A stretch of 27,427 nucleotides of DNA, taken from positions 105,447 through 132,873 of the forward strand of contig FR887839.1 of the NCBI GenBank assembly GCA_000432735.1. Direction: 5' to 3'. The stretch comes from Bacteroides sp. CAG:443 (GTDB taxonomy: Bacteria > Bacteroidota > Bacteroidia > Bacteroidales > Bacteroidaceae). The notes beneath the pieces were generated by a model. The model had not been told where the DNA came from, searched no databases, and saw only the letters and a program-made list of their open reading frames with translations. The stretch's first letter is position 1; the number at the start of each line of letters is the position of its first letter. Shown one piece after another: positions 1 through 6,418 of this stretch. Position numbers and translations under genes: made by a program.

Positions 1-1107
1 TACACGACGTACTTCGTCCTTGAACAACAAGCGGAGAGGTTCGCAAAGCTTCAGGTCCATCTTTTCGGGCAGACCCCCTACGTTGTGGTGACTCTTGATG
101 ACGGTTCCTGTAATAGACAGAGACTCGATGCAGTCTGGGTAGATAGTACCCTGAGCCAGCCATTTCACATCTTTTATCTTGTGAGCTTCTTCGTCGAATA
201 CATCGATGAAGCCTTTACCGATAATCTTACGCTTACGTTCCGGTTCGGTTACGCCTGCCAGTTCGCTGAAGAACTTTTCGCTGGCATCTACACCGACAAC
301 GTTCAGACCCAGACATTCGTAATCGTGAAGAACGTTCTTGAATTCGTTCTTACGCAGCATGCCGTGGTCTACGAAAATACAAGTCAGATTCTTGCCGATA
401 GCCTTGTTCAGCAATACAGCTGCTACCGATGAGTCTACACCGCCGCTCAAGCCGAGAACAACCTTGTCGTTGCCTAATTGCTCTTTCAGCTGGGCAACAG
501 TTGTTTCAATGAACGATGCAGCGCTCCAGTCCTGTTTACCTCCGCAGATATCTACCACAAAGTTTTTCAGCAACTGTGTACCATCTTCTGTATGGAATAC
601 TTCCGGATGGAACTGTACGCCCCAGAGTTTTTCACCTTTTGCCTGATAAGCTGCTACTGCTACCTTGTCGGTAGAAGCAATGATTTCAAAGTTTTCGGGG
701 ATAGCTGTAATGGTATCTCCGTGGCTCATCCACACCTGAGAGTTTTCGCGGATGCCTTTCAACAACGGATTCTCGTGGTCGAACTTGGCCAGATGTGCAC
801 GTCCGTATTCACGTGTGTTGGCAGGTTCAACTTTACCTCCGTTGGTATACGCCATAAACTGTGCGCCGTAGCAGATACCCAGGATAGGATATTTGCCGCG
901 AATATCGGTCAAATCAACTTTGAAGGCCTTTTCATCGTATACAGAGAAAGGGCTTCCGGAAAGGATGACACCGATAACCGACGGATCATTGTGGGGAAAC
1001 TTGTTGTAGGGAACAATCTCGCAATACATGTTCAGTTCGCGTACGCGGCGGCCGATGAGCTGCGTGGTCTGTGAACCAAAGTCGAGAATAATGATTTTTT
1101 CCTGCAT
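1..1107 (-). CDS. guaA: GMP synthase (glutamine-hydrolysing), 3' end outside window
   Basis: This gene makes GMP from XMP, ATP and glutamine in the cytoplasm, the last step of guanine nucleotide synthesis. I read 369 codons from the ATG at 1107-1105 to the window edge; the family is about 510 residues, so roughly the last quarter is missing. The N-terminal class I glutamine amidotransferase domain has the nucleophile in GICYGAQ (Cys79) and the HPE motif (His167, Glu169). The ATP-pyrophosphatase domain follows with its P-loop SGGVDSS (221-227). The start is well placed because MQEKIIILDFGSQ is the usual beginning of the family. It has no Shine-Dalgarno sequence, as is normal in Bacteroides. 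It is a core chromosomal gene and marks the host side of the element junction. Confidence 0.97.
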   Translation of the reverse strand, partial: MQEKIIILDFGSQTTQLIGRRVRELNMYCEIVPYNKFPHNDPSVIGVILSGSPFSVYDEKAFKVDLTDIRGKYPILGICYGAQFMAYTNGGKVEPANTREYGRAHLAKFDHENPLLKGIRENSQVWMSHGDTITAIPENFEIIASTDKVAVAAYQAKGEKLWGVQFHPEVFHTEDGTQLLKNFVVDICGGKQDWSAASFIETTVAQLKEQLGNDKVVLGLSGGVDSSVAAVLLNKAIGKNLTCIFVDHGMLRKNEFKNVLHDYECLGLNVVGVDASEKFFSELAGVTEPERKRKIIGKGFIDVFDEEAHKIKDVKWLAQGTIYPDCIESLSITGTVIKSHHNVGGLPEKMDLKLCEPLRLLFKDEVRRV

Positions 1108-1135
1108 ATTTTATTCTGTAAAATTTTCTATGCGT

Positions 1136-1145
1136 GCAAAGATAC
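1136..1145 (-). other. Candidate attL core / guaA -7 box
   Basis: Read on the minus strand this is GTATCTTTGC, an exact fit to the core GTANNTTTGC used by the CTnDOT integrase. It also contains TATCTTTG, a perfect Bacteroides -7 box, about 30 bases upstream of the guaA start. An IntDOT-like integrase gene begins about 420 bases away. I infer that the element inserted here, so everything to the right is element DNA and the guaA -33 region was replaced. The matching attR is outside the window. Confidence 0.55.
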
Positions 1146-1562
1146 TCATATTTTTTTATAAATGCTACAAGTGTTTCGGAAAACGTGGAGAGGTCACTCT
1201 AAAAATGTCTCGATGTTTTTTTGTTTATGTTACAAAAGTACGAATAAAAAGTGATAAACAGAAAAATGTAGCAAAGTTATTGGCAGATAGGCGTTTTAGG
1301 AAGATGGCTTGAAAAAATGAAAGACAGAAAAAGCAATGAAAAAGCCAAGTCAGGACATCGCAGCGTTACCAATTCGTGACCATGCCCAAAACAGGTTATG
1401 ATGAGGTTGGAAGAATATAGAAAATACTAACTTCCAGTGAGTTACTAACAACTCACGCAAGAAAATGCGGCGTGAACGAGAATTGCAGTATTCCTCAATG
1501 ATTTGCGTAGCGACGAAGGATTCTTCACGAACTAAATTTGAAACCAAAAAAATTTTAGAACG
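1146..1562. other. Element left end, non-coding
   Basis: No convincing gene is seen in these 417 bases. The minus strand has two further -7-like boxes, TACTTTTG (1240-1233) and TAACTTTG (1279-1272), that could drive guaA from within the element. An inverted repeat GTGAGTT/AACTCAC lies at 1437-1443 and 1450-1456. Its right arm, read on the minus strand, gives GTGAGTTGTTA, which recurs at 4008-4018 upstream of the xis genes. In CTnDOT such end regions carry integrase arm-type and accessory-protein sites; assigning these sequences to that role is inference. Confidence 0.5.
1533..1540 (+). promoter_or_regulatory. Candidate -7 box for int
   Basis: TAAATTTG fits the Bacteroides -7 consensus TAnnTTTG and ends 22 bases before the integrase ATG. 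No good TTTG -33 box sits at the usual 19-21 base spacing, so the promoter would be weak or need help. Confidence 0.4.
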
Positions 1563-2798
1563 ATGAAGAGTACATTTTCAGTTATCTTCTACCTGAAAAG
1601 ACAGGCAGTGAAGAAAGACGGTACAGTACCGGTTATGGGACGTATCACAGTGGACGGAACGCAGACGCAATTCAGCAGCAAACTTTCGGTCGATCCCAAA
1701 TTGTGGGACACGAAAGGCGGACGTGTCACGGGAAGAAGTTCAGCCGCACTTGAAACAAACCGCCTGCTTGACAAGATGCGTGTGAGCATCAACAGGCACT
1801 ATCAGGAAATCATGGAGCGTGACAATTTTGTGACGGCTGAAAAAGTGAAGAATGCCTTTCTCGGACTGGAACACCGCTGCCATACACTGATGCAGGTGTT
1901 CCGCCAGCACAACGAGGATTATGCAAAACAGGTGGAAGCCGGCATGAAAGCCAAAGCCACGCTTTCAAAATATCTGGTCGTTTACAAGCACCTGCAAGAG
2001 TTCCTGAATATCCGCTACCATGTGAAGGATATTGCCCTGAAGGAACTTACTCCGGCATTTATCTCCGATTTTGAAATGTTTCTCCGCACGGACAAGCACT
2101 GCTGTACCAATACGGTCTGGCTTTATGTGTGTCCGTTACGGACAATGGTGTTCATTGCCATTAACAATGAATGGCTGACACGCGACCCGTTCCGTGAATA
2201 TGAAATCAAGAAAGAGGAAACGACAAGAGGGTTTCTCACGAAAGAGGAAATCCGTATGCTGATGGACGGCAAACTGAAAAACGCCAAACAGGAGCTTTAC
2301 CGTGACCTGTATCTGTTCTGTGCGTTCACGGGGTTGTCATTCTCCGATATGCGCAATCTGTGTGAGGAAAATATCCGTACATACTTCGACAACCATGAGT
2401 GGATAAACATCAACCGCCAGAAGACGGGCGTGGAATCGAATATCCGCCTGCTGGACCTGCCCCGAAGAATCATAGAAAAATACCGCGGACTGTGTGAGGA
2501 CGGAAGGATTTTCCCTGTCCCCCATTACATGACCTGCCTGTATGGAATACGTGCCGTAGCCAAACGGTGCGGTATCACGAAACACCTTACATGGCACCAG
2601 AGCCGCCACACGGCGGCGACAACGGTATTCCTGTCAAACGGCGTACCTATTGAAACGGTGAGTTCGATGCTCGGACACAAGAGCATCAAGACGACGCAAA
2701 TCTATGCGAAGATTACAAAAGAAAAGCTCAATCAGGATATGGAAAATCTTGTCGCACGTCTTGGCAGCATAGAAGAGTTCAAAGGATGCAACATCTAA
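1563..2798 (+). CDS. int: Tyrosine recombinase, IntDOT family
   Basis: This is the integrase that inserts and excises the element by site-specific recombination. The 411-residue protein has an N-terminal arm-type DNA-binding domain (about 1-95), a core-binding SAM-like domain (about 105-205) and a catalytic domain (about 220-400). Catalytic residues visible are Lys287 (RQKTG), His345 and Arg348 (HQSRH), His372 (LGHKS) and the nucleophile Tyr381 (QIYAK). The first catalytic arginine is replaced by Ser259 in FTGLSFSD, where most relatives have TGLR. That substitution and the 411-residue length are hallmarks of IntDOT of CTnDOT. The ATG at 1563 gives a natural start and nothing upstream is in frame. 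The small HTH gene follows after 12 bases, probably in the same transcript. Confidence 0.93.
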   Translation: MKSTFSVIFYLKRQAVKKDGTVPVMGRITVDGTQTQFSSKLSVDPKLWDTKGGRVTGRSSAALETNRLLDKMRVSINRHYQEIMERDNFVTAEKVKNAFLGLEHRCHTLMQVFRQHNEDYAKQVEAGMKAKATLSKYLVVYKHLQEFLNIRYHVKDIALKELTPAFISDFEMFLRTDKHCCTNTVWLYVCPLRTMVFIAINNEWLTRDPFREYEIKKEETTRGFLTKEEIRMLMDGKLKNAKQELYRDLYLFCAFTGLSFSDMRNLCEENIRTYFDNHEWININRQKTGVESNIRLLDLPRRIIEKYRGLCEDGRIFPVPHYMTCLYGIRAVAKRCGITKHLTWHQSRHTAATTVFLSNGVPIETVSSMLGHKSIKTTQIYAKITKEKLNQDMENLVARLGSIEEFKGCNI

Positions 2799-2810
2799 AA
2801 AAGAAGAATC

Positions 2811-3173
2811 ATGAAACGAAATATCATTACCATAGAAGGAAAATCGGTAACCGTAACCGGTAACGATGTATGGATGACGGCGTGGGAAATCGGAGAACTG
2901 TTCAATGTGACAACAACAGCGGTAAATGCGGCTATCCGGGCAATCCTGAAAACGGACGTGCTGAATGACTTTGAGGTGTGCCGGTATGTCCGGCTGGAAA
3001 ACGGTCTGAATGCCGATGTCTATTCCCTTGAAATCATTATACCGATAGCGTTCCGCCTGAATACCTATTATACCCATGTGTTCCGTTCGTGGCTTTTACG
3101 GAAAGCGTACGCCAAAGAGCAGAAGGATACCTATATGCTGTTTGTGCCGATAGCCAAAGGAGGACATTGCTGA
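2811..3173 (+). CDS. Small RhuM-like HTH protein
   Basis: A 120-residue protein starting 12 bases after int and probably cotranscribed with it. It opens with a short beta-rich stretch (IITIEGKSVTVTGNDVWMTA), then a predicted helix-turn-helix around residues 25-45 (WEIGELFNVTTTAVNAAIR). The following segment, with VYSLEIIIPIAFRLNT, resembles the N-terminal region of RhuM/virulence-associated proteins, in which a regulator-like module reads DNA. It ends at a strong bidirectional terminator. The family resemblance is by eye only; a role in controlling integration is inferred from its position next to int. Confidence 0.7.
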   Translation: MKRNIITIEGKSVTVTGNDVWMTAWEIGELFNVTTTAVNAAIRAILKTDVLNDFEVCRYVRLENGLNADVYSLEIIIPIAFRLNTYYTHVFRSWLLRKAYAKEQKDTYMLFVPIAKGGHC

Positions 3174-3188
3174 GAACGGAACAAACGC

Positions 3189-3233
3189 AAGCAAGAACGG
3201 ACAACCGGATGACGGCTGTCCGTTCTTGCTTTT
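3189..3233. terminator. Bidirectional terminator
   Basis: A 15-bp perfect stem, 3189-3203 pairing with 3217-3231, with a 13-base loop. T-rich sequence follows on the plus strand and A-containing sequence precedes it. It separates the plus-strand int/RhuM-like pair from the minus-strand HTH genes that converge on it. Confidence 0.85.
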
Positions 3234-3242
3234 GGTCGGAGG

Positions 3243-3545
3243 CTATCTGAAAGGTTTCCGATAGTTCGCTTCCAGCACCTCACGCAGTCCCGATTCGGGA
3301 TACAGCGCCTTTCCGCCTAAAATGATATAAGGCAGCAGCCGTTCGTTACGGTATTCCTGAAGAGTACGGCGGCTTACCCGTAAGAGGTCTGCCACTTCCT
3401 TGTCCGTCAGGTACACCTCACCGTCAAGCGGCGGGCGGTAACTCTCCAGAAACCCGCTGAGCCATCTGGAGCTTTTTTTCATTTTCTGCAACATGGAAGC
3501 GACCTTTTCGTCTTCCATCGTGATGATTTCATTGTTCTCGTTCAT
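3243..3545 (-). CDS. HTH (excisionase/MerR-like) protein
   Basis: A 100-residue protein with a helix-turn-helix of the excisionase/MerR type in its second half: VYLTDKEVADLLRVSRRTLQEYRNERLLPYIILGG is the typical HTH-wing layout (motif from about residue 44). An N-terminal helix-rich segment precedes it. It is the downstream member of a minus-strand pair of related HTH genes, 30 bases after its neighbour. Its leader, just 8 bases before the ATG, carries the CACCACTAAATCC motif (3566-3554) shared with topB. It is probably a DNA-bending or regulatory accessory protein of the element; the exact role is not known. Confidence 0.85.
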   Translation of the reverse strand: MNENNEIITMEDEKVASMLQKMKKSSRWLSGFLESYRPPLDGEVYLTDKEVADLLRVSRRTLQEYRNERLLPYIILGGKALYPESGLREVLEANYRKPFR

Positions 3546-3550
3546 GTTAC

Positions 3551-3566
3551 TTCGGATTTAGTGGTG
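3551..3566 (-). promoter_or_regulatory. Leader motif CACCACTAAATCC (copy 1)
   Basis: On the mRNA strand of the 3243-3545 gene this reads CACCACTAAATCCGAA, ending 5 bases before the ATG (the 13-base core ends 8 before). It is complementary over 16 positions, with one G-U pair, to 8637-8652 in the candidate short RNA. Its position overlaps the ribosome landing area. Confidence 0.6.
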
Positions 3567-3575
3567 AATATTCGG

Positions 3576-3869
3576 TTATTTGCCGCCGGGGTGGATTATG
3601 CCGACAAGCGGAATCAGCCGCTTGACCTCTTCCGGCTTGTAAAAGAACTTGTGCCCGATCTGTGAATAGCCGATGAATCCCTTGTCACGCAGTTTCTGCA
3701 AGGTGCGCTGGCTTATCCGTAACCGGTTACACACTTCGTCGCCCGTGAGCCAACGGGCAAGGCGTTTCCCGTCCCCCTTGCGCTGCAAGGCGGTCACTTT
3801 TTCCACAAAGGCGTCCCACTGCGCCATCAGTTCCTCGAAGGTCTTTTTCTCAATAGATACCGTTTCCAT
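3576..3869 (-). CDS. HTH (excisionase/MerR-like) protein
   Basis: A 97-residue protein with an amphipathic N-terminal helix (EKKTFEELMAQWDAFVEKV) and a helix-turn-helix from about residue 41: WLTGDEVCNRLRISQRTLQKLRDKGFIGYSQIG, followed by a short wing and KPEEV. It is a paralogue of the neighbouring minus-strand gene and of the two plus-strand HTH genes at 4076 and 4435, all sharing the pattern RxSxRTLQ. It is transcribed divergently from the xis2c-like gene, from a promoter at about 3900. It may control that operon or help assemble the excision complex; this is inferred from position and fold. Confidence 0.85.
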   Translation of the reverse strand: METVSIEKKTFEELMAQWDAFVEKVTALQRKGDGKRLARWLTGDEVCNRLRISQRTLQKLRDKGFIGYSQIGHKFFYKPEEVKRLIPLVGIIHPGGK

Positions 3870-3892
3870 AAGAATTTGATTTTAGTTCCGTG

Positions 3893-3900
3893 CAAAGGTA
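3893..3900 (-). promoter_or_regulatory. -7 box for minus-strand HTH pair
   Basis: Read on the minus strand this is TACCTTTG, a perfect Bacteroides -7 box, ending 23 bases before the ATG at 3869. I see no clear -33 TTTG at the right spacing. Confidence 0.6.
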
Positions 3901-3990
3901 ACGACGCAGGCGGAAAAAGATTCCATATTCCGCTAACTGGCAACTTGTTGCGCCGTTTGTCCGGGTAACGGAGCCATTTCTCAAAAAAAT

Positions 3991-4018
3991 CTCACGTGAG
4001 CCACGTAGTGAGTTGTTA
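3991..4018. promoter_or_regulatory. Candidate operator region before xis operon
   Basis: This part of the divergent intergenic region holds a perfect 10-base palindrome CTCACGTGAG (3991-4000) and, 7 bases later, GTGAGTTGTTA (4008-4018). The second sequence also occurs, inverted, at 1446-1456 near the element end. In CTnDOT the regulator RteC binds inverted half-sites upstream of the xis2c promoter, so this is the natural candidate for RteC binding; an integrase or Xis site is the alternative. Confidence 0.4.
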
Positions 4019-4075
4019 AAGCCCCTTTTGTTTATTGCTGAACTTTGCCGCAGGAACAAGAAAAAAAGACAGAAC

Positions 4076-4438
4076 ATGAAAGTGATAACGATGGAAAGTT
4101 CCGCATACAAGGCAATGATGGAACAGATAGCAGAAGTGGCCGGCTATGTCCGTGAAATCAGGGAGGCGATGAAACGTGAAAATACGGACAGGCTTCTCGA
4201 CACGAATGAAGCCGCCAGAGAACTGGGCGTAAGCAAGCGGACCTTGCAGCGCATGAGGGATGATCACCGTATCAGATACGTGGTCCTGCGGCGCAAATGC
4301 CAGTACAGGCTCTCGGAAATCCGGAGGATTCTTGACTCCCATACCATCCGGGAGGACGGCAGGACACTCGAAGAACTGCACCATAACAGCAGACTGCCCA
4401 CCGGAAACGGCAGGCAGCCGAAAGGAAGGAGGACATGA
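4076..4438 (+). CDS. xis2c: Xis2c-like excisionase accessory protein
   Basis: A basic HTH protein of about 120 residues, first in the operon that ends with the topoisomerase. I start it at 4076 (MKVITMESSAYKAMM) because upstream in-frame sequence is non-coding in character. The HTH spans about 41-75: LLDTNEAARELGVSKRTLQRMRDDHRI, followed by a wing (RYVVLRRKCQYRLSEI). Gene order (HTH, HTH, DUF3945, topoisomerase) equals xis2c-xis2d-orf3-exc of CTnDOT, where Xis2c and Xis2d are needed with IntDOT for excision. Its stop overlaps the next start (ATGA at 4435), so the two are translationally coupled. The name rests on synteny and fold. Confidence 0.8.
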   Translation: MKVITMESSAYKAMMEQIAEVAGYVREIREAMKRENTDRLLDTNEAARELGVSKRTLQRMRDDHRIRYVVLRRKCQYRLSEIRRILDSHTIREDGRTLEELHHNSRLPTGNGRQPKGRRT

Positions 4439-4791
4439 ACATGGAACTGCTGACAAAGAAACTGTTTGAGCAGTGGATGGAAACCATCCTTGAAAGGCTT
4501 GAACGTCAGGACGAGATGCTGCTTGCCCTGAAAGCACCGGAAAAACGGGAACACATGCCGGACAGGATACGGCTCTTTGACAACCAGGACCTGTGCCTGC
4601 TGCTCCAGATAAGCAAACGGTCACTGCAACGCTACCGCAGCACGGGAGCCTTGCCCTACAAGATACTGGGCAAGAAGACCTATTACAGCGAAGATGACGT
4701 GCTGAAATTCCTGTCGGAACACGTAAAGGACTTCCAGAAGGACGATGTCGAGTTCTACAAGGCTCGTATCCATAATTTCTTTAATAAATAA
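4435..4791 (+). CDS. xis2d: Xis2d-like excisionase accessory protein
   Basis: A 118-residue HTH protein overlapping its upstream partner by four bases. An N-terminal helical segment (LFEQWMETILERLERQDEMLLAL) leads into the HTH at about 46-80: LFDNQDLCLLLQISKRSLQRYRSTGALPYKILG, then the wing TYYSEDDVLKFL. The same layout is seen in the other three small HTH proteins, so all four probably arose by duplication. By synteny with CTnDOT it is Xis2d, which bends DNA with IntDOT at attL/attR to drive excision. The DUF3945 gene follows after 18 bases. Confidence 0.8.
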   Translation: MNMELLTKKLFEQWMETILERLERQDEMLLALKAPEKREHMPDRIRLFDNQDLCLLLQISKRSLQRYRSTGALPYKILGKKTYYSEDDVLKFLSEHVKDFQKDDVEFYKARIHNFFNK

Positions 4792-4809
4792 CAATTAAAA
4801 ATTATTCAA

Positions 4810-6363
4810 ATGGCAAAGAAAAGCGACGAAAAGGACGTGCTGATAGTCCGTGACGAAAAGACGGGCGAAATCAGCGTGGTAGCCGGCCTTAACGCGGACG
4901 GCTCACCCAAGCGGACTCCGGCAAGGCTGGACAACGCAAAGGATTTTCTACTGTTCGACAAGCATGGTGACATGCTCGACAACTTTTTCAAAAACTTCTT
5001 CCGGCAATGCAAGGAACCCAGCCGCTTCGGTTTCTACCGCATAGCGGCGGATCAGGTGGATTCACTTCTGGGAGTGATGAAGGACCTGCTGCAGCATCCC
5101 TATCAGAACAAGGACATCCTTGCCCCGCACAAGGTGGACACATTCCCCTATCAGATGCAGGCGGAAGAAGAGAAAAAAGAGAAGAAAGAGGAACCGGGTG
5201 AAACCCAAAAACAGGAAAACATGGAACAGAAACAGGAAAAAACGCAGGAAAAGCCTCAGGTCCGACAAGGCTACCAGCCCATTGACGAGAGTTCAATCAA
5301 CTGGCAGGAACTGAAAGAGAAATGGGGCATCGATCGTGAGGAGCTTGAAAAGTCCGGTGACCTGCAGAAGATGCTCAACTACGGCAAGTCGGATCTGGTG
5401 AAAGTGTCCCCAAAGTTCGGGGAGGAAACCTTTGAACTGGACGCCCGCCTGTCATTCAGGAAAAACGAGGACGGCAGCATCGGTCTTGTACCGCATTTCA
5501 TCCGCAAGGAACAGAAACTTGACGAATACAAAGGACACAAGTTCTCGGAATACGACAAAAGGAACCTGAAGGCTACCGGCAACATGGGGCGTGTGATTGA
5601 CCTTGTGGACAAGGAAACCGGAGAGATTATCCCCTCGTACATCAGCATTGACCGCAAGACGAACGAAATCACCGATGTCCCTGCCAGCAAGGTACGCATA
5701 CCGGAAAGAATCGGAAAGACGGAAATCACCAAACAGGAGCAGGAAATGCTCCGTGCGGGGCTGCCGGTAAAAGACAAGCTGGTGGAACGCAATGACGGAA
5801 GGAAGTTCGTAACGACCCTGCAGGTGAATGTGGAACAGCGCGGTGTCGAGTTCGTGCCGGGCACCGGAAAGTCCCCGCGTACCGTACAGAAACAGGACAA
5901 CACGGAACTGCCGGAACTGGAACCGGACATGAACGACGCTGAAAAGCAGGATGCGAAGCAGCAGAAAAGAAACACATGGACGAACGAGGACGGCAGTATC
6001 CGCGGCATCACCAAATGGTGCGGCAAGCCCCTGACGGAACAGCAGCAGGCGGACTACAAGGCAGGCAAGACCATCAGACTGGAGAACGTGACGGACAAGC
6101 AGGGGCAGCACGCCATCATGTATGTCAAGTTCAATCCGGAAAAGGGACGCCCGTACCGCTACGATGAAAATCCGGACAATGCCCAGAAAGTCGCCCCGTC
6201 GAACGAAAGCCGGACACAGGTAGCCGTAAACAGCGAGGGCAAGACGAACGAGGCGACCAAGAACATCAAGGAGCCGCTGCAGCAGGGACAGTCAGCCCCG
6301 AAGGATGACGCACAGAAGCAGCAGCAGGAAAAGCCCAAGAAAAACAAAGGCATGAAAGTATAG
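4810..6363 (+). CDS. DUF4099/DUF3945 protein (CTnDOT ORF3-like)
   Basis: A 517-residue soluble, highly charged protein. Residues about 15-110 resemble DUF4099 (VAGLNADGSPKRTP, RFGFYRIAADQVDSLL). A Glu/Lys/Gln-rich linker (about 118-150) follows, then repeated DUF3945-type units: INWQELKEKWGIDREELEKSG at about 163, DARLSFRKNEDGSIGLVPHF at about 212, and GHKFSEYDKRNLKATGNMGRVIDLVDK. A second, partial unit with PLTEQQQADYKAGKTIRLEN occurs near 415. The tail is Gln/Lys rich. In CTnDOT the equivalent orf3 lies between xis2d and exc; its function is unknown and it is not reported as essential for excision in my memory. The domain names are from recognised sequence patterns. Confidence 0.85.
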   Translation: MAKKSDEKDVLIVRDEKTGEISVVAGLNADGSPKRTPARLDNAKDFLLFDKHGDMLDNFFKNFFRQCKEPSRFGFYRIAADQVDSLLGVMKDLLQHPYQNKDILAPHKVDTFPYQMQAEEEKKEKKEEPGETQKQENMEQKQEKTQEKPQVRQGYQPIDESSINWQELKEKWGIDREELEKSGDLQKMLNYGKSDLVKVSPKFGEETFELDARLSFRKNEDGSIGLVPHFIRKEQKLDEYKGHKFSEYDKRNLKATGNMGRVIDLVDKETGEIIPSYISIDRKTNEITDVPASKVRIPERIGKTEITKQEQEMLRAGLPVKDKLVERNDGRKFVTTLQVNVEQRGVEFVPGTGKSPRTVQKQDNTELPELEPDMNDAEKQDAKQQKRNTWTNEDGSIRGITKWCGKPLTEQQQADYKAGKTIRLENVTDKQGQHAIMYVKFNPEKGRPYRYDENPDNAQKVAPSNESRTQVAVNSEGKTNEATKNIKEPLQQGQSAPKDDAQKQQQEKPKKNKGMKV

Positions 6364-6371
6364 TCCCCGCA

Positions 6372-6387
6372 CACCACTAAATCCAAA
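6372..6387 (+). promoter_or_regulatory. Leader motif CACCACTAAATCC (copy 2)
   Basis: CACCACTAAATCCAAA lies 31 bases before the topB ATG, just after the orf3 stop. It is perfectly complementary over 16 bases to 8637-8652 in the candidate short RNA made downstream of topB. Confidence 0.65.
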
Positions 6388-6418
6388 AACATAAAAAACA
6401 GAATAAAAACAAATCAGT

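Noticed and set aside
1271..1280. GCAAAGTTAT as the attL core
   Set aside because: One mismatch from the core; the exact match at 1136-1145 is better and closer to guaA.
1350..1547. Minus-strand frame of 65 codons near the element end
   Set aside because: It crosses the inverted repeat and lies in the probable recombination region; no protein-like features.
3892..3902. GCAAAGGTAAC as another integrase core site
   Set aside because: On the minus strand it reads TTACCTTTGC, one mismatch from GTANNTTTGC, and is inside the element as the -7 box of an HTH gene.
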